Assembly (NCBI RefSeq): GCF_003602005.1
Contig: NZ_QZWD01000001.1
Coordinates: 62,001 to 126,000 of the forward strand
Reading direction: 5' to 3'
Source of the DNA: Salinisphaera sp. Q1T1-3
GTDB taxonomy: Bacteria > Pseudomonadota > Gammaproteobacteria > Nevskiales > Salinisphaeraceae
Length of the DNA stretch: 64,000 nt
This document shows positions 26,574 through 36,908 of this stretch, piece by piece. Made by a program: the position numbers and the translations under genes. Under the pieces are notes generated by a model. That model was given only the letters and a program-made list of their open reading frames with translations, made no database searches and was not told the DNA's origin. Each line of letters opens with the position of its first letter. Within the stretch, counting starts at the first letter, position 1.

Positions 26574-26597
26574 GAATCACGGCGCAGGAGCACGAGT

Positions 26598-27578
26598 TTG
26601 AGCGAGATGTCAGCAGAATATGCGGGCCAGTCGCTGGCACCGGAACGACGCGCGATCGGCGCGTTCGGCGACCGGATATTCCACGGCGTGACGGCGGTGT
26701 CTGCCCTGATCGTGCTTGCCTTGATCATGGGCATCGCCGTGTCTCTGGTGATCGGTGCCTGGCCGGCGCTGTCCAAGTTCGGGTGGCATTTCGTGGTCAG
26801 CTCGGAGTGGAATCCGGTGACCGACGACTACGGCGCACTGGTTGCCATCTTCGGGACTCTGGTCAGCTCGGCGCTGGCGATGCTGATCGCCGTGCCCGTG
26901 AGCTTCGGCATCGCGCTGTTCATCACTGAACTGGCGCCATTGTGGATGCGTCGGCCGATCAGCACGGCCATCGAGCTGCTCGCGGCCATTCCCAGCATCA
27001 TTTATGGCATGTGGGGGCTGTTCGTCTTCGCGCCATTTCTCTCGGATTACGTGCAGCCCTGGCTCAACGACGCGTTCGGCGATGTGCCGATCGTGGGTTA
27101 TCTGTTCTCCGGGCCGCCGATCGGCATCGGGGTATTCACCGCCGGGCTCGTGCTGGCCGTCATGGTCATTCCCTTCATCACGGCCGTGATGCGCGATACC
27201 TTCGAGGTGGTGCCGTCCGTGCTGAAGGAATCGTCCTACGCGCTCGGGGCAACCACCTGGGAGGTCGCGCGGAGTGTGATCCTGCCGTACACCAAGACCG
27301 GCGTGATCGGCGGCATCATGCTCGGCCTCGGCCGCGCGCTCGGCGAGACGATGGCCGTGACTTTCGTGATCGGCAACTCCCACAGCATTCCGAACGGGCT
27401 GTTCTATCCCGGCAACAGCATCTCGGCCACGCTGGCCAACGAGTTCACCGAGGCCACGGGCGAACTCTATACCTCGGCGCTGATCGCGCTGGGGCTTGTG
27501 CTGTTCGTCATCACGCTCATCGTGCTGGTGCTCGCGCGCCTGTTGTTGCTCCGTCTGTCCGCCCAGGAAGGGCGCTAG
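26598..27578 (+). CDS. pstC: phosphate ABC transporter permease PstC
   Basis: 326 aa from a TTG at 26598, 7 bp after AGGAG. The ATG at 26607 is the alternative, and the longer open frame upstream runs through hairpin sequence. Six membrane segments, with the ABC-permease EAA-like loop LKESSYALGATTWEVARSVILPYTK and GRALGETMAV. Forms the inner-membrane channel with PstA. A 3-bp gap to pstA. Confidence 0.92.
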   Translation: MSEMSAEYAGQSLAPERRAIGAFGDRIFHGVTAVSALIVLALIMGIAVSLVIGAWPALSKFGWHFVVSSEWNPVTDDYGALVAIFGTLVSSALAMLIAVPVSFGIALFITELAPLWMRRPISTAIELLAAIPSIIYGMWGLFVFAPFLSDYVQPWLNDAFGDVPIVGYLFSGPPIGIGVFTAGLVLAVMVIPFITAVMRDTFEVVPSVLKESSYALGATTWEVARSVILPYTKTGVIGGIMLGLGRALGETMAVTFVIGNSHSIPNGLFYPGNSISATLANEFTEATGELYTSALIALGLVLFVITLIVLVLARLLLLRLSAQEGR

Positions 27579-27581
27579 GCC

Positions 27582-28415
27582 ATGACGCTCTATCAGAAAC
27601 GAAAGGCCATCAATCACTTCAACATGGCCATGTGCGTGCTGACCACGATCTTCGGCCTGTTCTGGCTGGTCTGGTTGCTCTGGACACTCGTCAGCCACGG
27701 CATCGGCTACATCGATTGGCAGGTCTTCACCGAGCCGACCCCGGCACCGGGCAACGATGGCGGCCTGTCGAATGCCATCGTCGGCAGCGTGATCGTCACC
27801 GCGGTGGGCACGTTGATCGGGGCGCCGATCGGTATCTTCGCCGGAACCTATCTGGCCGAATACGGGCGGGGCAGCCGGATCGCCGCCGTGGTGCGGTTCT
27901 TCAACGATGTGCTGCTGTCCGCGCCGTCGATCATCATCGGCCTGTTCGTCTACGAGATCGTGGTCGTCACGATGGGGCATTTTTCTGCCCTGGCCGGCGG
28001 CATCGCGCTGTCGCTGATCATGATTCCGCTCAACGTGCGCATCACCGAGAACATGATGCGTCTGGTCTCCGACCAGATGCGCGAGGCCGCGGCCGCCCTC
28101 GGCATTCCGCGCTGGAAGGTGATCACTCGGATCATCTATCGCGCGGCGCTGTCGGGCATCATCACCGGCGTGATTCTGGGCATCGCCCGCATTGCCGGCG
28201 AGACGGCCCCTCTGCTGTTCACGGCACTGAACAACAATTTCTTCAGCACGAACCTGCTCGCGCCGATCGCCAATCTCCCGATCATGATCTTCCAGTTCGC
28301 CCTCAGCCCGTACGAGGATTGGCATCACCTGGCCTGGGTGGGCGCTTTCCTGATCACTTTCGCGATCCTGGCGCTCAACGTCGTGGTGCGTTTCGTGCTA
28401 CGACCGAGCAAATAA
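27582..28415 (+). CDS. pstA: phosphate ABC transporter permease PstA
   Basis: 277 aa. Six predicted membrane helices. EAA loop MREAAAALGIPRWKVITRIIYRAA followed by GIARIAGETAPLLFTA, typical of PstA. Partners PstC. Starts 3 bp after pstC and ends 12 bp before pstB. Confidence 0.94.
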   Translation: MTLYQKRKAINHFNMAMCVLTTIFGLFWLVWLLWTLVSHGIGYIDWQVFTEPTPAPGNDGGLSNAIVGSVIVTAVGTLIGAPIGIFAGTYLAEYGRGSRIAAVVRFFNDVLLSAPSIIIGLFVYEIVVVTMGHFSALAGGIALSLIMIPLNVRITENMMRLVSDQMREAAAALGIPRWKVITRIIYRAALSGIITGVILGIARIAGETAPLLFTALNNNFFSTNLLAPIANLPIMIFQFALSPYEDWHHLAWVGAFLITFAILALNVVVRFVLRPSK

Positions 28416-28427
28416 GAGAGCCGAGTT

Positions 28428-29363
28428 ATGACAACGTCGACCTCAAGCAACGTGTTATCTCCGTCCGGCGGTACTTCAATGGCCCGAAACAGTTACGACA
28501 CCGAGACACCGGCCCGCACGACCCCGGCATCGACGGATACGGATGTTGGTCATACCGAGGGCCAAAGCGGTGGCGACGATGCGCGCCAGGGCGTTGTCCC
28601 GAAAGACAATCCCTGCAAGATCGCGGTCCGCGATCTGTGCTTCAACTACGGCGATTTTCAGGCGCTCAAGAACATCAATGTCGATATCGTCGACAAGGAG
28701 GTCACCGCTTTCATCGGGCCTTCCGGCTGTGGCAAGTCGACGCTGTTGCGCTGTTTCAACCGTATCTTCGAGCTCTATCCGGGCCATTCGGCGAGCGGCA
28801 CCGTCGAGATGGATGGGATGAACCTGCTTGACAAGAGCGTGGATCTGAACGTTCTGCGCGCCAAGATCGGCATGGTTTTCCAGAAGCCCACGCCGTTTCC
28901 GATGAGCATCTACGACAACATCGCGTTTGGTGTGCGTCTTTACGAGAAGCTCAAGCGCCATGAGATGGACGAGCGCGTTGAATGGTCGCTGCGCAAGGCG
29001 GCCCTGTGGGACGAGGTCAAGGACAAGCTGCGTGGCAACGGCTCGGCGTTGTCCGGCGGTCAGCAGCAGCGTCTGTGCATCGCGCGTGCCGTGGCGGTCA
29101 AGCCGGAGGTGTTGCTGCTGGACGAGCCGGCGTCGGCGCTGGACCCGGTCGCCACGCTCAAGATCGAGGAACTGGTCCACGAGCTCCGTGAGGAATACAC
29201 GATCGTGATCGTCACGCACAACATGCAGCAGGCCGCGCGTGTTGCCGGCTATACCGCGTTCTTCCATCTCGGTGAGGTCGTGGAATACGCCGATACCGAC
29301 ACGTTGTTCACCAATCCGCGCGAAAAGCGCACCGAAGACTATATCACCGGCCGTTACGGCTGA
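28428..29363 (+). CDS. pstB: phosphate ABC transporter ATP-binding protein PstB
   Basis: 311 aa. Walker [10 protein letters not shown] (residues 97-105), Q-loop [10 protein letters not shown], signature LSGGQQQR, Walker [12 protein letters not shown] and the H-loop THNMQQ are all present. The first roughly 60 residues are Thr/Ser/Asp-rich and absent from usual PstB (about 257 aa). An internal ATG at residue 18 would only partly remove them. Energises PstCA. Confidence 0.95.
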   Translation: MTTSTSSNVLSPSGGTSMARNSYDTETPARTTPASTDTDVGHTEGQSGGDDARQGVVPKDNPCKIAVRDLCFNYGDFQALKNINVDIVDKEVTAFIGPSGCGKSTLLRCFNRIFELYPGHSASGTVEMDGMNLLDKSVDLNVLRAKIGMVFQKPTPFPMSIYDNIAFGVRLYEKLKRHEMDERVEWSLRKAALWDEVKDKLRGNGSALSGGQQQRLCIARAVAVKPEVLLLDEPASALDPVATLKIEELVHELREEYTIVIVTHNMQQAARVAGYTAFFHLGEVVEYADTDTLFTNPREKRTEDYITGRYG

Positions 29364-29386
29364 CCCCGGTGCGACGAGGCTGAATC

Positions 29387-30127
29387 ATGGAAATAGACAA
29401 GGTCGGAATCGAGCGCCACACGTCCAAGCAGTTCGACGTCGAACTGGAGGACGTGCGCGAACGCGTGCTCAAGATGGGCGGGCTGGTCGAGCAACAGATC
29501 GCCAACGGCGTGAAGGCGCTGGTCGATGGTGACGGCGGTCTCGGCGAAGACGTCGCGCGCAGCGACTACAAGGTCAACGCGATGGAAGTGGCCATCGACG
29601 AAGACTGCACGCGCATCCTGGCCAAGCGCCAGCCACAGGCCGGGGATCTGCGACTGGTGCTCGCGATCGCCAAGACCATCACCGATCTCGAACGCATCGG
29701 TGACGAGGCCGAGAAGATCGGCCGCATGGCCATGCATCTGGCCGGCCAGGAGCGGCCGACCAGCGCGTTCCGCCAGATCAGCCAGCTTGGTGGGCATGTC
29801 CGCCAGATGGTCCGCGACGCGCTCGACGCGTTCGCCCGCATGGATACGGACGCGGCGATCGCCGTTGCCCAACACGATGCCGAGGTCGATCGCGAGTACG
29901 AGGGCGTGATGCGCCAGTGCATCACCTTCATGATGGAGGATCCGCGCATGATCCGTCACATGCTCGACGTGATGTGGGCCGTGAAAGCGCTCGAGCGCAT
30001 TGGTGATCACGCGACGAATATCGGCGAATACGTCGTCTATCTGGTGGGCGGGCGCGACGTTCGTCATCTGGGGCTGGAAGAACTGGAAAAAGAGGCCAAC
30101 CGGTCCACTCGGCCGTCGCGTGGCTGA
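29387..30127 (+). CDS. phoU: phosphate transport system regulator PhoU
   Basis: 246 aa. Two PhoU repeats, with E/D-rich motifs NAMEVAIDEDCTRILAKRQP in the first and HDAEVDREYEGVMRQ in the second. PhoU links the Pst transporter to PhoR and prevents PhoB activation when phosphate is plentiful. Last gene of the pst cluster, 23 bp after pstB. Confidence 0.95.
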   Translation: MEIDKVGIERHTSKQFDVELEDVRERVLKMGGLVEQQIANGVKALVDGDGGLGEDVARSDYKVNAMEVAIDEDCTRILAKRQPQAGDLRLVLAIAKTITDLERIGDEAEKIGRMAMHLAGQERPTSAFRQISQLGGHVRQMVRDALDAFARMDTDAAIAVAQHDAEVDREYEGVMRQCITFMMEDPRMIRHMLDVMWAVKALERIGDHATNIGEYVVYLVGGRDVRHLGLEELEKEANRSTRPSRG

Positions 30128-30181
30128 TCTCGGCGCCCGCTTTGATACTATCTGCGCGATTTCACAGCGTGGGTAGTCGCC

Positions 30182-32620
30182 TTGGCCCGTCGAACATCAT
30201 CGAACAAGCGATCCGCGAAGCGCGGTCGGCCGCGCCGCGGTTTCTTCCGGCGTCTGTTGCCTTATGTCCTGTTGCTGATCTGCGCGGGCGCGGCCGCGCT
30301 GGCGCTCTACATGATGCATCTCGACGGCGAGGTGCGAACCAAGTTCGAGGGCACACGCTGGAAGTTGCCGGCCAAGGTTTATGCCAGTCCGCTCGAACTC
30401 TATGCCGGGCTCGACATGTCCAAGGACGCGCTGGAGAAGCGACTGCAGCGCCAGGGCTATCGGGAGGCGAACTCGATCGACGGCCAGGGCACGTACGACG
30501 ATGCCGGATCGAGCCTGTCGATCCATACGCGCGCCTTCCAGTTCTGGGATGGTAAACAGCCTGATCGCGAAATCCGGCTCGGCTTCGATCGCAACGGCGT
30601 CGCGTCGCTGAAATCCGTCGACGACAAGGGCGATCTGGCCCTGATCCGCCTCGATCCCATGCTGATCGGGAGTATCTATCCGGCCAAGGGCTCGGACCGG
30701 ATCCTGGTCAAGCTCGGCGAAGTCCCGCCCATGTTGCCGGCCGGTCTGATCACGGTCGAGGACAGGCACTTCATGACCAACTGGGGCGTGTCGCCGCGCG
30801 GCATTCTGCGAGCCGCGATCGCCGATATCCGTGCCGGCGCGATCGTGCAGGGCGGCTCGACGCTGACCCAGCAGTTGGTCAAGAACTTCTATCTGAGCAA
30901 TCAGCAGACCATCACGCGCAAGGCCAAGGAAGCGTTGATGGCCATTCTGCTGGATGCGCATTATTCCAAGGACGAAATCCTCGAGGCCTACCTCAACGAG
31001 GTCTATCTGGGCCAGGACGGCTCGCGCGCGATCCACGGTTTCGGTCTGGCCAGTTACTTCTATTTCCAGAAACCGGTCCAGGAGTTGCAGCCCAACGAAA
31101 TCGCGCTTCTCGTGGCGATGGTCAAGGGGCCGAGCTATTACGATCCGCGCCGATACCCGAAGCGGGCGCTTGCCCGACGGAACCTGGTGCTGGATATGTT
31201 CCACAATGCCGGATTTCTCGACGACAGCGCCTGGCAGAAGGCCAAGAACACGGATCTCGGCGTGACATCGAACGCCGCGCACGGCAACACGCAATATCCG
31301 GCGTTCATCGATCTCGTGCGCAAGCAGCTCCAAGGGCAGTACAAGAATTCGGATCTCACCGAGGAGGGTCTGCGCGTCTTCACGACACTCGACCCGGGCG
31401 TCCAGTCTGCGGCCGAGAAGGAGGTCGACGACGGGCTGGCACGCGTCGAGAAACAGCGCGGCATGAAATCCGGGACACTGGAATCGGCCGCAATCGTGAC
31501 CAGCGTGGAAGGCGGCAACGTACTGGCGCTCGTCGGCGGCCGGGATCGCGGGTTCGCCGGCTTCAACCGGGCGCTCGACGCGCAGCGTCAGATTGGCTCG
31601 CTCATGAAGCCGGTCGATTATCTGACGGCCATGAAGAGCCCGGACAAGTACAACCCGATCACGCCGCTCGACGACACGCCGCTGTCGGTCAAGCTGGCCA
31701 ACGGCCAGACCTGGTCGCCGCAGAATTACTCCCGCCAGAATCACGGCCCGGCCGTGCCGACCTATTACGCGCTCGAGCACAGCCTGAACGTGGCGAGTTC
31801 GCGTCTGGCATTGTCGGTTGGCATCCCCAACATCATCGATACGCTGCACGATCTCGGATACGAGGGCGATGCGCCGGCGGTGCCGTCGCTCGCACTGGGC
31901 TCGGTGTCGATGTCGCCGCTGGATGTCGCCCAGATGTACAACACGATCGCCACCGGCGGTTACTACACGCCGCTGCGCGCGATCAAGGACGTGACCACGC
32001 GCGACGGCAAGCCGTTGAATCGGTACCCGCTGAAAATTCATCAGGTGGTCGATCCCGGGCCGGCCTATATCACGCAGTGGCTCATGGAGCGCGTGGCCCG
32101 TCACGGCACCGGTGCCGGCATGTACCGCGTGATCGATCGGGACAAGCAGATGGCCGGCAAGACCGGCACGACCAACGATCTTCGCGATGCCTGGTTCGCC
32201 GGCTTTGGCGGCAACCGGGTCGGTGTGGTCTGGGTGGGTCGTGACGACAACCAGTCCGCCAAGCTCACCGGGGCGACGGGGGCACTACCGATCTGGTCGC
32301 GCATCATGGCCGATATCGATGCGCGCGGAATCATGAACACGCCACCGGATAGTGTTGCCGAAGTGCCGCTCCAGCTCGTGTTCAATCCGAGCGAGCCGAA
32401 CGACGGCGCCGGCCCCAATCCGCAGGCGCTGTTCAATCACGGCCAGAACTGTCCGGATGCCACGCCCGTGCCGTTCATCAAGGGCTTCGTTCCCCAGGGG
32501 CTTCTGTCCTGCGATACCGACCTGATGCGGCTCAACGCTCAGCAGGGCCAGCAGTCGAACCCGCGTAACCGGGAGAACGGGGACGAGGATCGCGGCAACT
32601 GGTTCCAGCGGATTTTTTAG
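30182..32620 (+). CDS. mrcB: penicillin-binding protein 1B
   Basis: 812 aa from a TTG start with weak SD. Bifunctional glycosyltransferase/transpeptidase for peptidoglycan. A basic N-terminus and one transmembrane helix (about 24-46) precede a UB2H-like region (about 65-150), the GT51 domain (TVEDRHFMTNWGVSPRGILRA, GGSTLTQQLVKN), and the transpeptidase with S473 (GSLMKP), HSLN and K660 (GKTGTTND). The TAG stop (32618-32620) coincides with a dispersed repeat. Confidence 0.93.
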   Translation: MARRTSSNKRSAKRGRPRRGFFRRLLPYVLLLICAGAAALALYMMHLDGEVRTKFEGTRWKLPAKVYASPLELYAGLDMSKDALEKRLQRQGYREANSIDGQGTYDDAGSSLSIHTRAFQFWDGKQPDREIRLGFDRNGVASLKSVDDKGDLALIRLDPMLIGSIYPAKGSDRILVKLGEVPPMLPAGLITVEDRHFMTNWGVSPRGILRAAIADIRAGAIVQGGSTLTQQLVKNFYLSNQQTITRKAKEALMAILLDAHYSKDEILEAYLNEVYLGQDGSRAIHGFGLASYFYFQKPVQELQPNEIALLVAMVKGPSYYDPRRYPKRALARRNLVLDMFHNAGFLDDSAWQKAKNTDLGVTSNAAHGNTQYPAFIDLVRKQLQGQYKNSDLTEEGLRVFTTLDPGVQSAAEKEVDDGLARVEKQRGMKSGTLESAAIVTSVEGGNVLALVGGRDRGFAGFNRALDAQRQIGSLMKPVDYLTAMKSPDKYNPITPLDDTPLSVKLANGQTWSPQNYSRQNHGPAVPTYYALEHSLNVASSRLALSVGIPNIIDTLHDLGYEGDAPAVPSLALGSVSMSPLDVAQMYNTIATGGYYTPLRAIKDVTTRDGKPLNRYPLKIHQVVDPGPAYITQWLMERVARHGTGAGMYRVIDRDKQMAGKTGTTNDLRDAWFAGFGGNRVGVVWVGRDDNQSAKLTGATGALPIWSRIMADIDARGIMNTPPDSVAEVPLQLVFNPSEPNDGAGPNPQALFNHGQNCPDATPVPFIKGFVPQGLLSCDTDLMRLNAQQGQQSNPRNRENGDEDRGNWFQRIF

Positions 32621-32744
32621 GGCCTGTTAACATTCGTTGGCGTTGTCGTGCGCTACGGCAGAATGATGGCCGTACGCGCCCGATGCCTTGTCTTGCAAGA
32701 AAATGAGCGCCGGCACGGCGCACTTGGGACATGTCAACAGGCCC
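32620..32744. repeat. dispersed TIR element, copy 4 (125-bp core-B form)
   Basis: Starts GGGCCTGTTAACATTCG in the mrcB stop TAG and ends CATGTCAACAGGCCC, so the terminal inverted repeats are almost perfect. The inner sequence, read on the minus strand, contains AAGTGCGCC, CAAGACAAGGCATCGGGCGC and GTACGGCC, the second core type shared with copies 3 and 8. It is the smallest intact copy. Confidence 0.85.
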
Positions 32745-33005
32745 CAGGCATCCGAGCGCCGTCTCGGCCGCAGGGCGTTCCCGAGGCGTGAATAATCGGC
32801 AGCTCAGCTCGGCAACGCGGGTGCGGCGCATCGGCGGACGAACCCCGGGCCAGTCGTGTTGGCCAGGCGCGCGGCGCGGTGGCACCGGCCGTGCCGGGAG
32901 CCCGTGGCTGGTGTAGACTGGCCGCCAGACGCGTCGGCCGCTGGCTGAACGGCCGACAAGCATGCGCGTCTTTTCGACCATCCTTCATCGTTCGGGCAGT
33001 CCGAT

Positions 33006-33623
33006 ATGAAACGTCTGTCATTGCTCATCGCCAGCGGTCTGGTTCTGGCCGGATGCGCGAGCGCGCCGCCGGAGCAGCGCGGTAGCCAACGCCCCATGCC
33101 GGATCAGGGGCCGCCAGGGCAGACACAGCGCCTGCCGTCGCAGCAACAGCCGAATTACGACCAGGACAATGCCGCGACCGACAGCCAGACCGCGGGGCCG
33201 GGCAGTACCGGGAATACCGGTCAACAGCCCCAGACCCAGCCCGAGCCGACGCCCCCCAAGAGCGCCGCTCAGGTCAGCAGCCCGGCCGTGATGTCGCTGA
33301 TCAAGCGGGCCGATACACTGGCCAACGGCGGCCACATGGAGGATGCGGCCGCGACGCTGGAACGCGCGCTGGATCTGGACCCGCGCAACCCGTTCATCTA
33401 CCAGCGCCTGGCCGCTGTACGGCTATCGGAAGGCCAGGCCGGACAGGCCGAGCAGCTGGCGATGAAATCCAACAGTGTTGCTGGCAGCAATCCCTTCGTG
33501 GCGGCCGGCAACTGGCAACTGATCGCCGAGGCACGCAAGTCCACCGGCGATTCCAAGGGCGCGAGTGAGGCGCGCTCCCGGGCGGTCGGTTACCGTCAGT
33601 CGGCTTCGCAATACGGCCAATGA
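33006..33623 (+). CDS. TPR-containing lipoprotein
   Basis: 205 aa. Lipoprotein signal peptide with lipobox LAGC (lipidated Cys at residue 17). A Pro/Gln-rich linker (about 20-90), then two tetratricopeptide-like helices pairs (about 95-165: LIKRADTLANGGHMEDAAATL...LDPRNPFIYQRLAAVRL). No +2 Asp, so outer-membrane sorting is expected. A hairpin GTCGGCCG/CGGCCGAC (32933-32957) lies upstream. The stop overlaps yoaA by 4 bp (ATGA). Role unknown. Confidence 0.75.
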   Translation: MKRLSLLIASGLVLAGCASAPPEQRGSQRPMPDQGPPGQTQRLPSQQQPNYDQDNAATDSQTAGPGSTGNTGQQPQTQPEPTPPKSAAQVSSPAVMSLIKRADTLANGGHMEDAAATLERALDLDPRNPFIYQRLAAVRLSEGQAGQAEQLAMKSNSVAGSNPFVAAGNWQLIAEARKSTGDSKGASEARSRAVGYRQSASQYGQ

Positions 33624-35548
33624 CGGCGGCGGCAGGCGCCGCACTGTTCGCCGACGACGCGCAGCTGGCGAAAAATCTGCCGGGCTATCGGGCCCGCGCC
33701 GGCCAGGCCGAAATGGCGGAGGCCGTGGCCGAGGCCATCGATAACGGGACGCGCCTGGTGGTCGAGGCCGGCACCGGTACCGGCAAGACGCTCGCCTATC
33801 TGTTGCCCGCCATGGCCTCGGGCCGCAAGGCCATTGTGTCGACGGCCACGCGCTATCTGCAGTCCCAGCTCGCGGACAAGGATGTGCCGCTGGCCCAGAC
33901 GATTCTCGGCCGGTCCTTTCACGTCACCGTTCTCAAGGGACGCGCGAACTATCTCTGTCTGCATCGGCTCGAAGTTGCCGAAGGGGCCACGGACATGTAT
34001 ACGGCGCCGAAGATCCGCGCCGTACGTGAATGGGCCAAGCGCACGCAGACGGGCGATATCGGGGAGTTCGGCGATCCCAGCGACGGGGACCCGCTCTGGC
34101 CGCGTATCACATCCACCACGGACAATTGTCTAGGTACCGAGTGCTCGCTGTACGAACAGTGCTGGGTACTGCACGCCCGGCGGGAAGCGCAGGCGGCCGA
34201 TCTTGTGATCGCCAATCATTATCTTCTGTTCGCCGATCTCACGCTGCGCGAATCCGGCTTTGGCGAAGTATTACCCGGCGCCGACGCCATCATTCTGGAC
34301 GAGGCCCACAAGCTCCCCGATATCGCCGGTCGTTTCTTCGGCCAGGCGCTGTCCTCGCGCCAGTTGCGTGATTTCGCGCGTGACGGCCGCGCCGAGCTGG
34401 ACTCGCTCGGCGGCGACATGCCCGATCGTCGTGCCCAGATCGATACGCTGGCCGAGCGGGAACGGGCATTCGTCGATACGCTGGCCGATGCCGGTCCGAC
34501 ACAGGGTTGGCAGGAATTGGCAAGCGACGTACGTATCGGCGCACGGGATGCCCTGATTGCTGCCCTGGGCGACGTGGAGCGTGGTTTCGAGGCCGTGGCC
34601 AGCCGCAGTGAGGGCATGAGCAATCTGGCCAAGCGGGCCGCCGAAATGCGAGAGCGTCTGGCCACGGTAACCGCCGATAATGACGGCGATCGTGTCAGCT
34701 GGCTCGAGATCCGGGGCAGCAGCTGGATCTGGCACAGCACGCCGCTTGACGTGGCCACGCCCTTTGCCCGGGCGATGAACACCATGCCCGGGGCGTGGAT
34801 CTTCACGTCGGCCACCCTGTCAGTCAAGGAATCGCTCGGTTATTTCTGCCAGCGGCTTGGCGTATTCGAGGCGGCCGAGAAGATTCTGCCGAGTCCGTTC
34901 GATTATCGCGAGAATGCGTTGCTGTACGGCCCGCAGCGCATGCCTTCACCCTCGTCGCCGGATTTCGACGCCGCCGTGATCGCCGAGATCGTCGCACTGG
35001 TCAGTGCTGCGCAGGGCGGGGCTTTCGTTCTTTGCACCAGTTATCGCGCCGTATCCCGTTATGGCGCGGCCCTCGCTGAGGCGGGCTTCGAGCCCCTCGT
35101 CCAGGGTCAGGCCTCTCGGGCCGCGCTGCTGGCGGATTTTCGAGCCGATGAGAATGCGGTTCTGGTGGCGACCAGCAGCTTCTGGGAGGGCGTGGACGTG
35201 CGCGGTCGCGGCCTGCGTCTGGTGATCATCGATCGGCTGCCTTTCGCCTCGCCCGCCGACCCGGTACTGGCGGCACGTTTCGATGCGATGAAGGCGGCTG
35301 GCGAGAACCCGTTCATGGATTATCAGCTCCCGCAGGCCGTGATCACGCTCAAACAGGGCGTCGGCCGACTGATTCGCGATGCCGATGATCGGGGTGTGCT
35401 CGCGATCTGCGATCCACGCCTGTACACCGCGCGCTACGGGCCGATCGTGCGGGCCAGTCTGCCGCCCATGGGCGTGACGCGCCAGCGCGCCTCGGCCTGC
35501 GATTTCGTCGGTGCCCTGACGCCCGATGCCACGGCCGGTGCCTCGTGA
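33620..35548 (+). CDS. yoaA: DinG-family ATP-dependent DNA helicase (YoaA-like)
   Basis: 642 aa. XPD/DinG superfamily 2 helicase. Walker A EAGTGTGKT (residues 49-57), DEAH in ILDEAHKLPD, and the C-terminal helicase motif SFWEGVDVRGRGLRLVII plus QGVGRLIRD. Four cysteines between motifs Ia and II (C in ANYLCLH, then NCLGTECSLYEQC) fit an Fe-S cluster. YoaA helps replication-fork repair in E. coli. It overlaps the lipoprotein upstream and tsaB downstream (GTGA). Confidence 0.9.
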   Translation: MTAAAGAALFADDAQLAKNLPGYRARAGQAEMAEAVAEAIDNGTRLVVEAGTGTGKTLAYLLPAMASGRKAIVSTATRYLQSQLADKDVPLAQTILGRSFHVTVLKGRANYLCLHRLEVAEGATDMYTAPKIRAVREWAKRTQTGDIGEFGDPSDGDPLWPRITSTTDNCLGTECSLYEQCWVLHARREAQAADLVIANHYLLFADLTLRESGFGEVLPGADAIILDEAHKLPDIAGRFFGQALSSRQLRDFARDGRAELDSLGGDMPDRRAQIDTLAERERAFVDTLADAGPTQGWQELASDVRIGARDALIAALGDVERGFEAVASRSEGMSNLAKRAAEMRERLATVTADNDGDRVSWLEIRGSSWIWHSTPLDVATPFARAMNTMPGAWIFTSATLSVKESLGYFCQRLGVFEAAEKILPSPFDYRENALLYGPQRMPSPSSPDFDAAVIAEIVALVSAAQGGAFVLCTSYRAVSRYGAALAEAGFEPLVQGQASRAALLADFRADENAVLVATSSFWEGVDVRGRGLRLVIIDRLPFASPADPVLAARFDAMKAAGENPFMDYQLPQAVITLKQGVGRLIRDADDRGVLAICDPRLYTARYGPIVRASLPPMGVTRQRASACDFVGALTPDATAGAS

Positions 35549-36219
35549 GACTGCTGGCCTTCGATGCCTCGACGGAGGCGCTGTCGGTCGCGTTGCACGA
35601 TAGTGCGGCGGCCGGGCTGGATCGTGAAATCTTCGATATCGCCCCGCGAGAACATGCGCATCGCCTGTTGCCCGCCGCCCACACGTTGCTCGACGAGGCC
35701 GGACTGAGCCTTGCGGCGCTCGACGGGTTCGCCTTTGCGCGTGGGCCCGGTGCTTTCACGGGCCTGCGCATCGCGGCCGGCCTGGTGCAAGGACTGTCGC
35801 TGGCGACCGGGTTGCCGGTGGTCGGTATCTCCACGCTCGCCGTGCTGGCGCGTCGGGCATTCGATCACGCACCGCAGGCTGGCACCGCCCAGATCGTTCA
35901 GGATGCGCGCATGGGCGAGATCTACACGGCGACGTTCCATCGCACCGACTGGCCGAATGCGGCGACCGAAGAACGGGTACTCGCGCCCGCGGATCTGACG
36001 CTCTCGACGATGCCGGACGTCGTTCGGGCGGGCAACGGCTGGGCGCTGGTGCCGAAAGTGGGGGCGTCGGAGGTCCCACAGGCGCTGTTGTATCCGCATG
36101 CACTGGATGTGGCGCGCTGCGCCGTACCGCGTTTCGCGACGGCGGACCGGATCGCGCCCAGCAGCGCGGTACCGGTGTACGTGCGCGACGATGTCGCCCG
36201 TAAACCCGGTCAGCGATAG
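35545..36219 (+). CDS. tsaB: tRNA threonylcarbamoyladenosine biosynthesis protein TsaB
   Basis: 224 aa from a GTG start overlapping yoaA. Part of TsaBDE, which makes t6A37 in ANN-decoding tRNAs. Starts [15 protein letters not shown] and contains the family motif [21 protein letters not shown] (about residues 63-83). TsaB is a TsaD paralogue without catalytic activity. The yoaA-tsaB neighbourhood is conserved in gammaproteobacteria. Confidence 0.93.
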   Translation: MRLLAFDASTEALSVALHDSAAAGLDREIFDIAPREHAHRLLPAAHTLLDEAGLSLAALDGFAFARGPGAFTGLRIAAGLVQGLSLATGLPVVGISTLAVLARRAFDHAPQAGTAQIVQDARMGEIYTATFHRTDWPNAATEERVLAPADLTLSTMPDVVRAGNGWALVPKVGASEVPQALLYPHALDVARCAVPRFATADRIAPSSAVPVYVRDDVARKPGQR

Positions 36220-36323
36220 CGCCTGATCTCGGCTCGGCTGCCGGGGCACTGCTCGCGGCTCGCCGTATCGGCAGGCATGGTAGGGCACAGACAGGCTTCA
36301 TCGACCCAGCCAAGGAGCAGGAT

Positions 36324-36851
36324 ATGCGTTATCGTCTGGCAGATCGCGTACCGTGTGTACCGGAAGACGGCGACTACTTCATTGCCGACAATGCGCGGGT
36401 GATTGGTGATGTCAGGCTCGGTGCGGGGGCCAGCGTCTGGTTCAATGCCGTGGCACGAGGCGACCAGGAGCGTATCGATATCGGGGCGGCCAGCAACATC
36501 CAGGAAAGTGTGGTGCTGCACACCGATCCCGGTTATCCGTTGAGCGTTGGCGAGGGCGTGACAGTCGGCCATCAGGCCATGCTTCACGGCTGCACCGTTG
36601 GAGACAACAGCCTCATCGGTATTCAGGCCGTCGTACTCAACGGGGCCGTGATCGGACGCAATTGCCTGATCGGTGCCGGTGCGTTGATTCCCGAGGGAAA
36701 GCATATCCCCGACAACGCGCTGGTGATCGGTGCGCCGGGACGCGTCAAACGAGAACTCACCCGTGAGGAAATCGCCGGGCTGGCGCGCTCCGCGGCCCAT
36801 TATGTCGACAACGGGCGACGTTTTGCCGCGGAATTGCAGGCCATCGACTGA
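36324..36851 (+). CDS. gamma-carbonic-anhydrase-like hexapeptide protein (YrdA family)
   Basis: 175 aa. Left-handed beta-helix protein with hexapeptide repeats. Metal-ligand histidines in VVLHTDPG and VGHQAMLHG match the gamma-carbonic anhydrase/YrdA group. [11 protein letters not shown] near the end is also typical. AAGGAG precedes the ATG. Whether it hydrates CO2 is unknown; many homologues are inactive. Confidence 0.88.
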   Translation: MRYRLADRVPCVPEDGDYFIADNARVIGDVRLGAGASVWFNAVARGDQERIDIGAASNIQESVVLHTDPGYPLSVGEGVTVGHQAMLHGCTVGDNSLIGIQAVVLNGAVIGRNCLIGAGALIPEGKHIPDNALVIGAPGRVKRELTREEIAGLARSAAHYVDNGRRFAAELQAID

Positions 36852-36908
36852 GGGGGCAGCGCCGCGCCGGCGGCGTATCGCGAGCCGGTCGTCAGGCCGG
36901 GGTTGGCA

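Noticed and set aside
26610-28328. 572-residue His/Asp/Arg-rich minus-strand frame opposite pstC and pstA
   Set aside because: Shadow of two permease genes; its odd composition comes from complementing membrane codons.
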